Assembly: GCA_944391485.1 (NCBI GenBank)
Contig: CALXTQ010000009.1
Coordinates: 65,319 to 129,318, forward strand
Direction: 5' to 3'
DNA: 64,000 bases
Source of the DNA: an uncultured Alphaproteobacteria bacterium
GTDB lineage: Bacteria > Pseudomonadota > Alphaproteobacteria > RF32 > CAG-239
The position numbers and the translations under genes are program-made. The notes beneath the pieces were generated by a model. The model was not told where the DNA came from. It saw only the letters and a list, made by a program, of their open reading frames with translations, and ran no database searches. Positions 36,856 through 47,203 of this stretch are shown here, piece after piece. The number at the start of each line of letters is the position of its first letter. The stretch's first letter is position 1.

Positions 36856-37875
36856 TTAAGCGCGCTTGCCGTATTGTCGCAGACGGTTGCGGACAAAGCC
36901 GCGCAGCGAAACTTCCGGTCTGGCGCCGTAATGGCCGATAATCTCCGCGGCGCAGATACCGCCAATCATGGCGCAGGTGCCCAGACTTCTTTCCCGGGTA
37001 AAGCCGTAGAGAAAACCGGCGGCGTACAAATCGCCGGCACCGGTTGTGTCGACGACGTCCGCAACTTTTTCGGCTTCGACAAAGATTTTGACCCGGCCGT
37101 TGACGACGACGGACCCTTTGGCGTTGCGCGTAATGGCGGCAACTTCCACCAGTGGTTTGATTAAGTCCAGAGCCTTGTAAAAATCATCTTCTCGGAAGAG
37201 CGCCTTAAGTTCGTCTTCGTTGCCGAACAGAATGTCGACATGCGTTCTGATCAGCTCAAGCAGTTCGTCGCAGCGGTTTTCAATGCAGGATTTGTCTGAC
37301 AGGCTGAACGCGACCTTGCGGTTGTGCTTATGAGCAATTTCGCAGGCTTTGAGCACGGCGTCTTTGGCTGTGCCCTCGTCAAGCAGGTATCCTTCAATAT
37401 AGGTAATCTGCGCCGCTTTGACGGTTTCCTCATCGATATCTTCGGCGGACAGTTTTTTGGAGGCGCCCAGATAGGTAAACATGGAGCGTTCGGCGTCAGG
37501 CGTAACCAGAACAATGCTACGGCCGGTCGACGGGCCTTCGGTCAGCGGTCTGGTAAAAAAGTCGATGCCGGCGGCGCCGATGTTGCGCTGAAACTCCTGA
37601 CCGAGCTCATCGTCGTGGACTTTGCCGATAAAGGCGCAGTCCGAGCCGAGGGACGCGAGACCTGCGACGGTATTGGCGGCGGAACCGCCGGAAACCTCGC
37701 GTTCGGGAATGATGTCCGCGTATATTTTTCCGGCGTCGGCCGCTTCGACCAGCGTCATTTTTCCTTTTTGAAGACGGCGCTCCGTGAGAAATCCTTCGCC
37801 GACTTTGGCCAGAACGTCGACAATGGCGTTACCTATGCCGACGACGTCGTATAATGTAGAATCTTTGGTGCTCAT
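36856..37875 (-). CDS. PfkB-family sugar/nucleoside kinase, adenosine-kinase-like
   Basis: A ribokinase-fold kinase with the first PfkB signature region VSGGSAANTVAGLASLGSD and the catalytic DTTGAGDLYAAGFLYGFTR (base Asp in GAGD). The opening YDVVGIGNAIVDVLAKV and the overall order match the alphaproteobacterial adenosine kinase group. The substrate is not certain from sequence. Confidence 0.85.
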   Translation of the reverse strand: MSTKDSTLYDVVGIGNAIVDVLAKVGEGFLTERRLQKGKMTLVEAADAGKIYADIIPEREVSGGSAANTVAGLASLGSDCAFIGKVHDDELGQEFQRNIGAAGIDFFTRPLTEGPSTGRSIVLVTPDAERSMFTYLGASKKLSAEDIDEETVKAAQITYIEGYLLDEGTAKDAVLKACEIAHKHNRKVAFSLSDKSCIENRCDELLELIRTHVDILFGNEDELKALFREDDFYKALDLIKPLVEVAAITRNAKGSVVVNGRVKIFVEAEKVADVVDTTGAGDLYAAGFLYGFTRERSLGTCAMIGGICAAEIIGHYGARPEVSLRGFVRNRLRQYGKRA

Positions 37876-37954
37876 GGTTAATATCCTGAAGTTGCGTTTG
37901 TTCTTAATATTTATGCTAGTTTTTGCTTTTAAGCAAGGGAAAGCCTGCTTCGGG

Positions 37955-37988
37955 CATAAAAAAAGACCTTAATTAAGGCCTTTTTTTG
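37955..37988 (-). terminator. Terminator after the ferredoxin gene
   Basis: A CCTTAATTAAGG palindrome extended by A/T pairs, with T-runs on both strands (plus A-run 37958-37964). It separates the ferredoxin from the kinase gene, both on the minus strand. Confidence 0.75.
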
Positions 37989-38003
37989 GATTTGCCCGAA
38001 AAA

Positions 38004-38243
38004 TTATTCGTTGGCGTTCGGCCAGTTTTTAGCGTTTTCAGCGTTGAATTTGATCCATTTTTCGTCGGCTTCGTCTTCAGAAGTGATGGCTTCCTGCGGG
38101 CATTCGGAAATGCAGACGCCGCAGTCGATGCATGTGTCAGGATCAACAACCAGCTGAGTTTCGCCTTCGTGGAAAGCATCTACCGGGCAGACATCGGCGC
38201 AGGATTTGCATTTGATGCAAGCATCATTAACAACAGATACCAT
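38004..38243 (-). CDS. Ferredoxin with two [4Fe-4S]-type motifs
   Basis: A 79-residue soluble protein with [16 protein letters not shown] and [16 protein letters not shown], each a complete CxxCxxCxxxCP. It resembles the FdxA family, but the first motif has CxxC spacing without the extra residues typical of the 7Fe type, so 2[4Fe-4S] is likely. The start at 38243 (MVSVVND) fits the family. Monocistronic. Confidence 0.88.
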   Translation of the reverse strand: MVSVVNDACIKCKSCADVCPVDAFHEGETQLVVDPDTCIDCGVCISECPQEAITSEDEADEKWIKFNAENAKNWPNANE

Positions 38244-38351
38244 TTTATTAACTCCTCGTAGTTTAGTCAAAATCTCAGCCCCCAATTTAACCAGTTTGAT
38301 AATAAAAGCAAGCAAAAAAAACAATCATGGCCAGTTTTTTGTTCCGCGGCG

Positions 38352-38380
38352 CTTGCGAACGGGACGACGGCTTCCCATAT
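38352..38380 (+). promoter_or_regulatory. Candidate heat-shock (sigma32) promoter of htpG
   Basis: CTTGCGA (38352-38358) and CCCATAT (38374-38380) with a 15-bp spacer match the RpoH pattern CTTGAAA/CCCATNT, 35 nt before the htpG start. Confidence 0.6.
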
Positions 38381-38414
38381 AAAAGGTAAACGAATTGTTT
38401 CAGAGGAGTTTATA

Positions 38415-40253
38415 ATGAGCGACAAAATGAGTTTTCAGGCCGATGTCAGCAAAATGCTCGATATTGTGGTCAATTCCCTTTATTCGGAAAAACAGATTTT
38501 TCTGCGCGAACTGATTTCGAATGCCAGCGACGCCTGCGATAAGCTTAAGTATCTGGCTTTAACGCACCCCGATATAGCCAAGGCTTCCGGTGAGATGAAA
38601 ATACTGATTACCCCGGACGAAAAAAACAAAACGCTGAAAATTGCCGATAACGGAATCGGCATGAACAGGGAAGACCTCGTCAACCATCTGGGCACGATTG
38701 CAAAATCCGGAACGGCCGATTTTGTGCGCAACGTGAAGGATAACGGCTCCGCGGTCGATTTGATCGGACAGTTCGGCGTGGGTTTTTATTCGGCTTTTAT
38801 GGTTGCCGACAAAGTTGAAATCCTGACCAGAAAAGCAGGAGAAGACAAGGCTTGGTTCTGGGTTTCCGATGGGGCGGAAGGTTTTGAAATCCGCGAGGCG
38901 GAAAAAGAAACAAACGGTACCGAAATCAAGCTTTTTCTGAAAAAAGACGAAAAGCAGTATACGGACAGCATTTATCTGCGCCAGATTATCCGCACCTATT
39001 CGGATCATATCAATTATCCGATTGTTCTGTGTCTGGGCAATGCCGGGGAAGAGGTTGTCAACAGCGCTTCGGCTTTATGGGCGCGCAATAAGGCGGAGAT
39101 TACCTCGGAGCAGTATAAGGAGTTTTATCATCATATTTCCAAGAATTTTGACGAACCATGGCTGACTCTCCATTTTAAGGCAGAGGGCAGCATTGAGTAT
39201 ACGGGGCTTTTGTATATTCCGGGAACGGCTCCTTATGATCTTTTTCAACCGGACCGCCGGCAGAGCCTTAAACTGTATGTCAACCGGGTGTTTATTTCGG
39301 ACAAGGTAGAAGAACTGCTGCCTTCGTATCTGCGATTTGTTAAGGGCGTTGTCGATTCATCGGATTTGCCGTTGAATATTTCGCGCGAGATGCTGCAGCA
39401 AAGTCCGCTGATTGCTAAAATCCGGCAGGGAATGGTGTCGCGGATTTTGAAAGAACTCAAAAAACGGGCCAAGGATTATGACGATTATCTCAAGTTCTGG
39501 AATGCTTTCGGCATTGCGTTCAAAGAAGGCATTTACGAAGATTTTTCAAACCGAGAGGAAATTGCGGGACTGTCGCTGTTTGCTTCGACTCAAGATACGG
39601 AGAAACTGACGTCTCTGGATGATTATATCAAGCGCGTCCGGCCGGAGCAGAAAGTGATTTATTATATTACGGGCGACGATGTCAGAACGCTGCAAAACAA
39701 TCCGCAGCTTGAGGCGTTTAAGGAAAAAGGACTGGAAGTGCTGCTTCTGACAGATCCGATTGACGAGTTCTGGACGCAGGTGCTGACTTCCTATAAAACG
39801 TTTGCGGTTAAGCATATTTCCCAGGCGGATATTGATTTGTCCTTTGAACGCAGAGAGAAAAAGGCGGACGAGGGCAGTCTGAAAAAGCTGACGGATCTGA
39901 TGACGGAGATGTTTCATAAGGAGGTCGGCAAGGTTGTTACGACGGAAAAGCTGACGCGCAGTCCGGCCAGTCTGACGGTTGAAAACGGGCAGATGAGCAT
40001 TCATCTGGAACGTCTGATGCGTAACCATCAGCAGCAAACAGCCTTTGCCAGTACGCGAATCCTCGAAATCAACCCGTATCATCCGCTGATTATAAAACTG
40101 GCGGAGGCGACCGGTGACGAACAACTAAAACCTAAAGTTGAGGAAGTGGCAAGACTGATTTTGGATCAGGCCAAGATTGCCGAGGGCGAGACTATTAGCG
40201 ATCCGTCATTTTACAGCGAAGCGATCAGTAATTATATTTTGAAAGGGTTTTAG
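38415..40253 (+). CDS. htpG: Chaperone HtpG (Hsp90)
   Basis: The N-terminal ATPase has FLRELISNASDACDKL, DNGIGMNREDLVNHLGTIA and GQFGVGFYSAFMVADKV; the middle domain has ELLPSYLRFVKGVVDSSDLPLNISREMLQ. 612 residues is normal. Start set by AGAGGAG 7 nt upstream. Confidence 0.97.
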   Translation: MSDKMSFQADVSKMLDIVVNSLYSEKQIFLRELISNASDACDKLKYLALTHPDIAKASGEMKILITPDEKNKTLKIADNGIGMNREDLVNHLGTIAKSGTADFVRNVKDNGSAVDLIGQFGVGFYSAFMVADKVEILTRKAGEDKAWFWVSDGAEGFEIREAEKETNGTEIKLFLKKDEKQYTDSIYLRQIIRTYSDHINYPIVLCLGNAGEEVVNSASALWARNKAEITSEQYKEFYHHISKNFDEPWLTLHFKAEGSIEYTGLLYIPGTAPYDLFQPDRRQSLKLYVNRVFISDKVEELLPSYLRFVKGVVDSSDLPLNISREMLQQSPLIAKIRQGMVSRILKELKKRAKDYDDYLKFWNAFGIAFKEGIYEDFSNREEIAGLSLFASTQDTEKLTSLDDYIKRVRPEQKVIYYITGDDVRTLQNNPQLEAFKEKGLEVLLLTDPIDEFWTQVLTSYKTFAVKHISQADIDLSFERREKKADEGSLKKLTDLMTEMFHKEVGKVVTTEKLTRSPASLTVENGQMSIHLERLMRNHQQQTAFASTRILEINPYHPLIIKLAEATGDEQLKPKVEEVARLILDQAKIAEGETISDPSFYSEAISNYILKGF

Positions 40254-40276
40254 GGCCGTTCCATCTCTTTATCTGC

Positions 40277-40308
40277 ATAAAATCCCGTCCGCTGAGACGG
40301 GATTTTAT
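40277..40308 (+). terminator. Terminator of htpG
   Basis: A perfect 13-bp stem (40277-40289 with 40296-40308) around CGCTGA; the right arm ends in the T-rich stretch. Confidence 0.88.
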
Positions 40309-40395
40309 TATTGGAAAACTGCGCCGTCCGGTTATTAAAGTGATTTTAATCTTTGCAGAATATGCTTCCGATAAAACAACTGTAAGGATTTTATC

Positions 40396-41076
40396 ATGAG
40401 TTATACGGTTTATGGTCTGCTTTTCGGTTTGTTCATTCCTTATCTGGCGCGGCGGTTTTCCAAGTTTATGCCGGCAACGCCGGCTTATGCGCTTTATCGT
40501 ATTTTCAAGCCGGTCAAAAGCGTGCGGTCTGAAAAGAAAAAGGCGAATCCGCTTTATCAGAAGCTTATGCGCCGGTACCGGATGCGCAGCGTCGGCTGGG
40601 GAATCGTCTGCGCGGCATTAAGCGGTCTGGCGGACGCCCATTTCGGAACGGGGCATATTGTCTGGAATTTGGCGTTTATCTGGACTCTTTTGCTGCTGAG
40701 CGAAATTGACAACAGAATGTTTCTGTTGCCGGATATTCTGACTGTGCCGCTGCTGATTGCCGGTTATGCTTTCGCTGTTTTTTTCGGCGCGTGGGCCGGT
40801 CCGGCGGAAAGTTCGCTCGGAGCGGCCGCCGGGTATCTGCTGCCGGTGGTGGCCAGCGTGTTTTTTGTCTGGAAACATAAGGATGTATTCGGCGGCGGCG
40901 ATATCAAACTGCTGGCGGCGGCAGGTGCCTGGCTGGGGCTGGAGAATATTTTGTATGTCGTTATTCTGGCCAGCCTGCTGTTTGGTGTTTATTCGCTGCT
41001 GCGGCGACAGCGCTGCGGCGCGTTCGGACCGTCAATCGCCGCGGCGGCAATAATGATTGCATTTTACAATTTCTGA
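40396..41076 (+). CDS. Prepilin-peptidase-like membrane protease (A24 family)
   Basis: 226 residues, six or so membrane helices. Two catalytic aspartates are present: the first in LSEIDNRMFLLPDILT and the second in FGGGDIKLLAAAGAWLG (GxGDxK). The N-terminal methylase half with its zinc cysteines, usual in PilD, is replaced by a short basic segment, so it is closer to the small CpaA/TadV type. No pilin or secretion gene is nearby. TAAGGA precedes the ATG. Confidence 0.75.
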   Translation: MSYTVYGLLFGLFIPYLARRFSKFMPATPAYALYRIFKPVKSVRSEKKKANPLYQKLMRRYRMRSVGWGIVCAALSGLADAHFGTGHIVWNLAFIWTLLLLSEIDNRMFLLPDILTVPLLIAGYAFAVFFGAWAGPAESSLGAAAGYLLPVVASVFFVWKHKDVFGGGDIKLLAAAGAWLGLENILYVVILASLLFGVYSLLRRQRCGAFGPSIAAAAIMIAFYNF

Positions 41077-41117
41077 TATAAAATAGGGACAAATTAAGCG
41101 ATTAGAGGAAATAGAAC

Positions 41118-41834
41118 ATGACAAAATCTACGCTGCAGGCTGATAAACGCAAGGTAAAAAAACTGGTTGAAGGCAAAAACTTTGACTTTCTGATCATGTC
41201 GCTGATCTGTATGGATGCCGTTATCCTCGGAATGATGACGTCGGATGACATGAACCGCTTTTTTGAAGGCGGGCTGTTTATTCTTGACCGGTTGTTTATG
41301 GCGATTTTCATTATCGAAATGCTGATGAAGATTTTTGCTTTCGGCGGAAAGTTTTTCAAATCGGGCTGGAATGTCTTTGATTTTACGGTTATCGCGATTT
41401 CTTCCGTGCCGGTTGCCAGCTATTTCATTATTCTGCGGACGTTCCGTCTGTTCAGGCTTTTGAAATACGTCAATAAATTTTCGCGTCTGAAGCAGGTCAT
41501 TAATACCTTTCTTGCCCTGTTGCCCAATTTTATGGCCATGCTGCTGGTGTTTGTCATCTTTATTTATATTTTCGCGATTATTTCCGTCAGCCTGTTCGGC
41601 GATGTGTTTGTCGAGTTCGGCGATTTGGGAGCCGCGTTGTTTGCTCTGCTGCAGGTGTTTACGTTGGACGGCTGGGCATCAAACGTTGCCCGGCCGGTTA
41701 TGGCTGTGTTCCCGCATGCCTGGGTATTTTTTGTTTCATACCTGTTTGTCTCGTTCCTGATTGTCATCAGTTTTCTGATGAGCGCCGTATCGGAGATTGT
41801 GCACCGCGAGTTCAAACCGAAATCAAGGCTGTAA
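41118..41834 (+). CDS. One-domain voltage-gated cation channel
   Basis: Six membrane helices in 238 residues, as in NaChBac-type tetrameric channels. The S4 sensor ILRTFRLFRLLKYVNKFSRL has regularly spaced arginines, and the pore loop reads FTLDGWAS. Bacterial sodium channels usually have TLESW; engineered calcium-selective CavAb has TLDDW, so Asp at the key place points to altered selectivity. S3 (FDFTVIAISSVPV) is present. Ribosome site AGAGGA. Confidence 0.82.
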   Translation: MTKSTLQADKRKVKKLVEGKNFDFLIMSLICMDAVILGMMTSDDMNRFFEGGLFILDRLFMAIFIIEMLMKIFAFGGKFFKSGWNVFDFTVIAISSVPVASYFIILRTFRLFRLLKYVNKFSRLKQVINTFLALLPNFMAMLLVFVIFIYIFAIISVSLFGDVFVEFGDLGAALFALLQVFTLDGWASNVARPVMAVFPHAWVFFVSYLFVSFLIVISFLMSAVSEIVHREFKPKSRL

Positions 41835-41836
41835 AC

Positions 41837-41876
41837 AAAAAAGCCCCTGAGAGCGGTTGTTCCGGGGCTTTTTTTA
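41837..41876. terminator. Bidirectional terminator between convergent genes
   Basis: AAAAAAGCCCC (41837-41847) pairs with GGGGCTTTTTT (41864-41874); the loop is 16 nt. Both strands have T-runs. Confidence 0.82.
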
Positions 41877-41884
41877 TGCAAGGG

Positions 41885-42424
41885 CTAATTTTTAATCGGC
41901 ATGAGGTCAAACTCCACCATGTCGAGAAAAAAGTCGAACTCCTCATCCTGATGCGGGTTCGGTCTGCATTCCGAGAAAAGCAGCAGGATATTCATCATTT
42001 TTCGGATTTCTTCCTGTTGTTTGATGTTCTGTTCCAGTTTCGGGATATTTACCTCAAAAAGGTAATCGAAAACTTTCTTTTCCTTTTGGCGGATAATCTT
42101 TCTGACGGCGTCCGTACAAACGATTTCACTGCCGGAGAGGATTTTCAGGTATTCGCAGAAAGCGGGTTCTTTGCAGGTACGGAGATAATTCTGCACGAGG
42201 AGGAACTTCAGCTTCTCAAAATAACCGTACGATGTTTTCCAATTCTGTTTTTTGTTGCCGAAAAGCAGAACTTCCTGAAAATCTTTCTGGTTGATCTTTT
42301 TGCTGAAAACCTCAAAGGGTTCATGAGCTTTCCGCTGATTTTGGCAGTATTCAGCCAGCACGTTTTCCGGAAAATTTACCGGTCCGAGGATATTGAATAT
42401 CCTTTTTTTTAATTCAGAATTCAT
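41885..42424 (-). CDS. Hypothetical helical protein, second of a tandem pair
   Basis: 179 residues, soluble, mostly helical, no known family. Its opening ELKKRIFNILGPVNFPENVL lines up with KLKKELWQIVKPLRISEKTR of the upstream neighbour, and both end with a similar pair of helices (EIRKMMNILLLFSECRPN here), so they are probably old duplicates. It starts within the end of that neighbour (11-bp overlap). Confidence 0.6.
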   Translation of the reverse strand: MNSELKKRIFNILGPVNFPENVLAEYCQNQRKAHEPFEVFSKKINQKDFQEVLLFGNKKQNWKTSYGYFEKLKFLLVQNYLRTCKEPAFCEYLKILSGSEIVCTDAVRKIIRQKEKKVFDYLFEVNIPKLEQNIKQQEEIRKMMNILLLFSECRPNPHQDEEFDFFLDMVEFDLMPIKN

Positions 42425-42923
42425 GTTGTTTTTTGTTTAGGATTAATAATAATTTTTCAAGATATTCGCAGTTCTGAATATAGTCAAAATACAGAAGCAG
42501 AACAGTCAGCGCTTTCATAACTTCGGCATTTTGGCGCCTGGTTTCTTTCAACAGTCCGATCTGCCAGAGCATGTTTCTTTCCAAACGCTGCAGTTCCTCA
42601 TATATCAGAGGAAATTTTGCGTCATAAATTCCGGCTTTCAGGTACTGGTAATAATCCGAAATCCACTGCGGCGTTTCATCCGTTTTGTACTCTATCAGCA
42701 GATAGTGTCCCAAAACTTTGACAGCCTGTCTAACACGCCATTCTCCGGAAAAAATCAATTCGGGCTGTTTTTCTATGTCGCAGATGTTTTCGATGAACTG
42801 TTCCGGGTTTCTGATGCCGGTTAACGATCCCTGATTCAGCAGGTAGGTTTCTCTGGTTTTTTCGGAAATCCGCAAAGGCTTTACGATTTGCCATAATTCC
42901 TTTTTGAGTTTTTCTTTTTTCAT
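42414..42923 (-). CDS. Hypothetical helical protein, first of a tandem pair
   Basis: 169 residues, soluble, helical, no known family; see the downstream gene for the alignment. It carries a C-terminal LTVLLLYFDYIQNCEYLEKLLL helix pair. Translation of the two is probably coupled. Confidence 0.6.
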   Translation of the reverse strand: MKKEKLKKELWQIVKPLRISEKTRETYLLNQGSLTGIRNPEQFIENICDIEKQPELIFSGEWRVRQAVKVLGHYLLIEYKTDETPQWISDYYQYLKAGIYDAKFPLIYEELQRLERNMLWQIGLLKETRRQNAEVMKALTVLLLYFDYIQNCEYLEKLLLILNKKQHEF

Positions 42924-43040
42924 ACTAATTGGATTTGATACATAAAAATATTTATTTTAAGCGTAATGTACGCCATCGGGATGCCGTTGTCAAAACAATT
43001 TGGCAGTGAAAAATTTTTTTATAAATATTGCGCGCATTGC

Positions 43041-43069
43041 TTGACAAGCGTAAAACCAGACACTAACTA
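43041..43069 (+). promoter_or_regulatory. Candidate promoter of groES-groEL
   Basis: A perfect TTGACA (43041-43046), within CTTGACA that also resembles an RpoH -35; the -10 is unclear (TAACTA at 43064-43069, 17 bp away). No CIRCE element is visible. Confidence 0.35.
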
Positions 43070-43124
43070 AAGTACTAGATAAAAAATACTAAGGTAAAAT
43101 CTCATTTTAGGAGTTAAACAAACA

Positions 43125-43415
43125 ATGAAAATCAGACCGTTACATGACAGAGTTTTAGTTAAAAGACTGGATGAAGTTACCAAGACGTCCGGCGGAATCA
43201 TTATTCCCGATACGGCCAAAGAAAAGCCGAGCGAGGGCATTGTGGAAGCCGTTGGCGACGGGTTCCGCGCCGAAGACGGGAAGATCCTGCCGATGAGCGT
43301 CAAAGTTGGCGATAAGATCCTGTTTGCCAAATGGTCGGGAACCGAAGTCAAAATTGAAGGCGAAGAACGTCTGATTATGAAAGAATCAGATATTCTGGGC
43401 GTGATTGAAAAATAA
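43125..43415 (+). CDS. groES: Co-chaperonin GroES
   Basis: 96 residues, full length: [16 protein letters not shown], the mobile loop [19 protein letters not shown], and the ending [11 protein letters not shown]. It forms the heptameric lid of GroEL. groEL follows after 25 nt. Confidence 0.97.
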   Translation: MKIRPLHDRVLVKRLDEVTKTSGGIIIPDTAKEKPSEGIVEAVGDGFRAEDGKILPMSVKVGDKILFAKWSGTEVKIEGEERLIMKESDILGVIEK

Positions 43416-43419
43416 TTGA

Positions 43420-45090
<1,671 letters not shown>

Positions 45091-45112
45091 ATATTCCGCA
45101 GGTCTGAAATAT

Positions 45113-45148
45113 AAAAGTGTCCAAAGTGAAATTTGGACACTTTTTATT
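45113..45148 (+). terminator. Terminator of groES-groEL
   Basis: A 13-bp stem (45113-45125 with 45132-45144) with loop GTGAAA and T-run. Confidence 0.9.
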
Positions 45149-45191
45149 TTAAATTTACAGGAAGTTGTTGTATATTTTTTCTGGGGGATTT

Positions 45192-45629
45192 ATGGCAAAT
45201 TATGAAAATCTGGATGATTTGAAAGCTTTGCTGGCGCGGGGGATTATTACCGAAAGACAATACGAAAACTGCCGCCGGCTGCTGGCTAGAAAAATCATCA
45301 GGGAAAGTTCCCGCAGCAGCGGGGAAAAAAGCGGGGTTATATATATTGTTCTGGCTTTTTTTCTGGGAAATATCGGACTGCACAATTTTTACGCGGGACG
45401 GTATAAATGCGGTCTGGCACAGATGGCACTTACGTTGGCGTCTTTTTATTCCTGGGGTCTGACCGGAGTGGTTTCGACACTTTGGGTCCTGGGAGAACTG
45501 TTGTTTGTCAACCACAGCGCCAACGGTAAGCCGCTGCTCGGCAGCCGGGGAGTTATTTGGCTTATGCGGTTCATTGCGCTGGGAATTTTAGCCTCTGCTT
45601 TATTCATTGGTGTTCCGGCGCAAGAATAG
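45192..45629 (+). CDS. TM2-domain membrane protein
   Basis: 145 residues. A short N-terminal SHOCT-like segment (ENLDDLKALLARGIITERQY, with the L(x)6G(x)IT(x)EE pattern) is followed by a TM2 domain: AFFLGNIGLHNFYAGRYKCGLAQM with the conserved Gly-x-x-Gly-xx-FY. TM2 proteins are two-helix membrane proteins of unknown role. Start ATG 45192 has GGGGGA upstream. Confidence 0.8.
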   Translation: MANYENLDDLKALLARGIITERQYENCRRLLARKIIRESSRSSGEKSGVIYIVLAFFLGNIGLHNFYAGRYKCGLAQMALTLASFYSWGLTGVVSTLWVLGELLFVNHSANGKPLLGSRGVIWLMRFIALGILASALFIGVPAQE

Positions 45630-45773
45630 GCTCAAAAGCTGTCTGCTTTCTTCTTCCGGTTATCGGGATATTTTTGCGATGAGATTAAAAGAGAGAAGAA
45701 AATTTGAAAAAAATTGAAATTAGGACTTGCAATTTTTTTTGAATATGGTAATTAATATTCCGTTCTATCGAAT

Positions 45774-45848
45774 GCGGGTATAGCTCAGGGGTAGAGCGCA
45801 ACCTTGCCAAGGTTGATGTCGTGGGTCCGAATCCCATTGCCCGCTCCA
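45774..45848 (+). tRNA. tRNA-Gly (anticodon GCC)
   Basis: A full cloverleaf: acceptor GCGGGTA/TGCCCGC, D-arm GCTC...GAGC, anticodon stem CAACC/GGTTG with loop TTGCCAA, T-arm with GTCCGAATC, and encoded CCA. Confidence 0.97.
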
Positions 45849-45853
45849 ATTTC

Positions 45854-45880
45854 AAAGCCTTGTTTTTACAAGGCTTTTTT
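45854..45880 (+). terminator. Terminator of tRNA-Gly
   Basis: AAAGCCTTGT pairs with ACAAGGCTTT around a TTTT loop, followed by more T. Confidence 0.88.
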
Positions 45881-46228
45881 CGTGTCTTAAACTAAAAATC
45901 TCTGAAAGTATCTTGCTTCAAATTACTTTTGAAAAACTCTCAAAGCCGCAGTTTGCCGTTGTAAACTTTTAAAAACTTAGCAAATCCTGGTAGTAAAAAG
46001 TCCCGAACGAATCGGGGTGCAGGCGCCTGTGTTGTTTTTGTGTTTATCTTTATTTGGCCAATGTTTGGGAAGAGACAGTTTTGCAAAATTTTTACATGCG
46101 CATATGCGGAGGCGTCTGTTTTTGTCGCCGAGGCCGGGATATTTTTCCGTTGCGCAGTTTACGATTAGTTTACCATGCACGTCTATAATTTCAAATTATG
46201 TTATCAATAAATTTTAGGGCAGACGCAT
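45881..46228. other. Intergenic stretch with no gene seen
   Basis: About 350 bases between the tRNA-Gly terminator and the ROK kinase hold no supported gene. The only open frame (46017-46217) has no ribosome site and unlikely composition. Confidence 0.55.
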
Positions 46229-47110
46229 ATGAAAAAAATTCTTTCTTTTGATATCGGCGGAACAAAAATCGCTTATGCGGTTATTAATGACAAGGGTGAG
46301 TTTTTTACGAAAGTTTCCAAACAGAGTACGCCGAAAACGGCGGAAGGAATCGCAGCTCTGCTGCGCGAGACAATTAGTAAATACGAACAGGAGATTGACG
46401 GCGTTGCCATTTCAACGGCAGGAGCTGTCAATAATGCCAATACGGGTATTATAAATAATCCGGGAAATTTGCCGGAAGGATACGGTCAGACGGATTTTCA
46501 GGGATTGAGCAGCAAACCGGTTTTTGTTGAAAATGATGCAAATTCCGCCGGCTGGGCAGAATATGTTCTCGGCGCGGCCAAAGGTATGCGCAATACCGTG
46601 GTGCTGACGCTCGGAACAGGTGTCGGCGCGGGAATTATTATTGACGGATGTCTGTTGAAAGGAAAATCCGGAGGCGCGGGAGAAATGCATTTTAAAATCG
46701 ACTGTCAGCACCGGATGTGTACCTGCGGCCTGGAAGACTGTCTGGAAGCTTATGTCTCGGGAAACGGGCTGGCTGCGGAAGCGAGAATCAGTTTTGCGGA
46801 CAAGAATGCGACCAGTTATGATGTGATTGAAGGTCTGAAAAACAACAATCCTGCTGCCAGAGAGGCTTTTGACCGCTGGCAGGGGCATCTGTTGGACGGA
46901 CTGATTGCGGTCGGCAACTTGTTTGATCCTGAAATTGTCGTATTGTCAGGTTCTTTGGCTCAGTTTGTAGAATATGAAAAACTCGAAAAAATTGCCAATG
47001 AACGGATTTTAACGGAGCCTTTCAAACTGCGCGAGGCTGTTTTTAAAAATGATGCAGGTATGCTCGGAGCGGCAATGCTGATGTTTCACAAAAACAATAC
47101 CCTGAAATAA
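46229..47110 (+). CDS. ROK-family sugar kinase
   Basis: A hexokinase-fold kinase of the ROK group: SFDIGGTKIAYAVI phosphate loop, LTLGTGVGAGIIIDG with its adenosine site, and the zinc motif HRMCTCGLEDCLEAYVSG (HxxxCxCGxxxCxE). The catalytic Asp is in VFVENDANSAG. ROK members phosphorylate glucose, fructose, allose or N-acetylmannosamine; I cannot say which here. Ribosome site AGGGCAG. Confidence 0.87.
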   Translation: MKKILSFDIGGTKIAYAVINDKGEFFTKVSKQSTPKTAEGIAALLRETISKYEQEIDGVAISTAGAVNNANTGIINNPGNLPEGYGQTDFQGLSSKPVFVENDANSAGWAEYVLGAAKGMRNTVVLTLGTGVGAGIIIDGCLLKGKSGGAGEMHFKIDCQHRMCTCGLEDCLEAYVSGNGLAAEARISFADKNATSYDVIEGLKNNNPAAREAFDRWQGHLLDGLIAVGNLFDPEIVVLSGSLAQFVEYEKLEKIANERILTEPFKLREAVFKNDAGMLGAAMLMFHKNNTLK

Positions 47111-47203
47111 TTCGCTTCTTGAAAAAAACGGCATCGTAAATATTTTCTAGTATAATTGGCCGAAAACCGGGCAATTCGGATGAACAATATGACAGGAGGG
47201 CGT

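Noticed and set aside
42924..43124. CIRCE element before groES
   Set aside because: No TTAGCACTC-N9-GAGTGCTAA or close variant is present.
46017..46217. 66-codon open frame after tRNA-Gly
   Set aside because: No ribosome site, no recognisable features, and the surrounding DNA lacks coding character.
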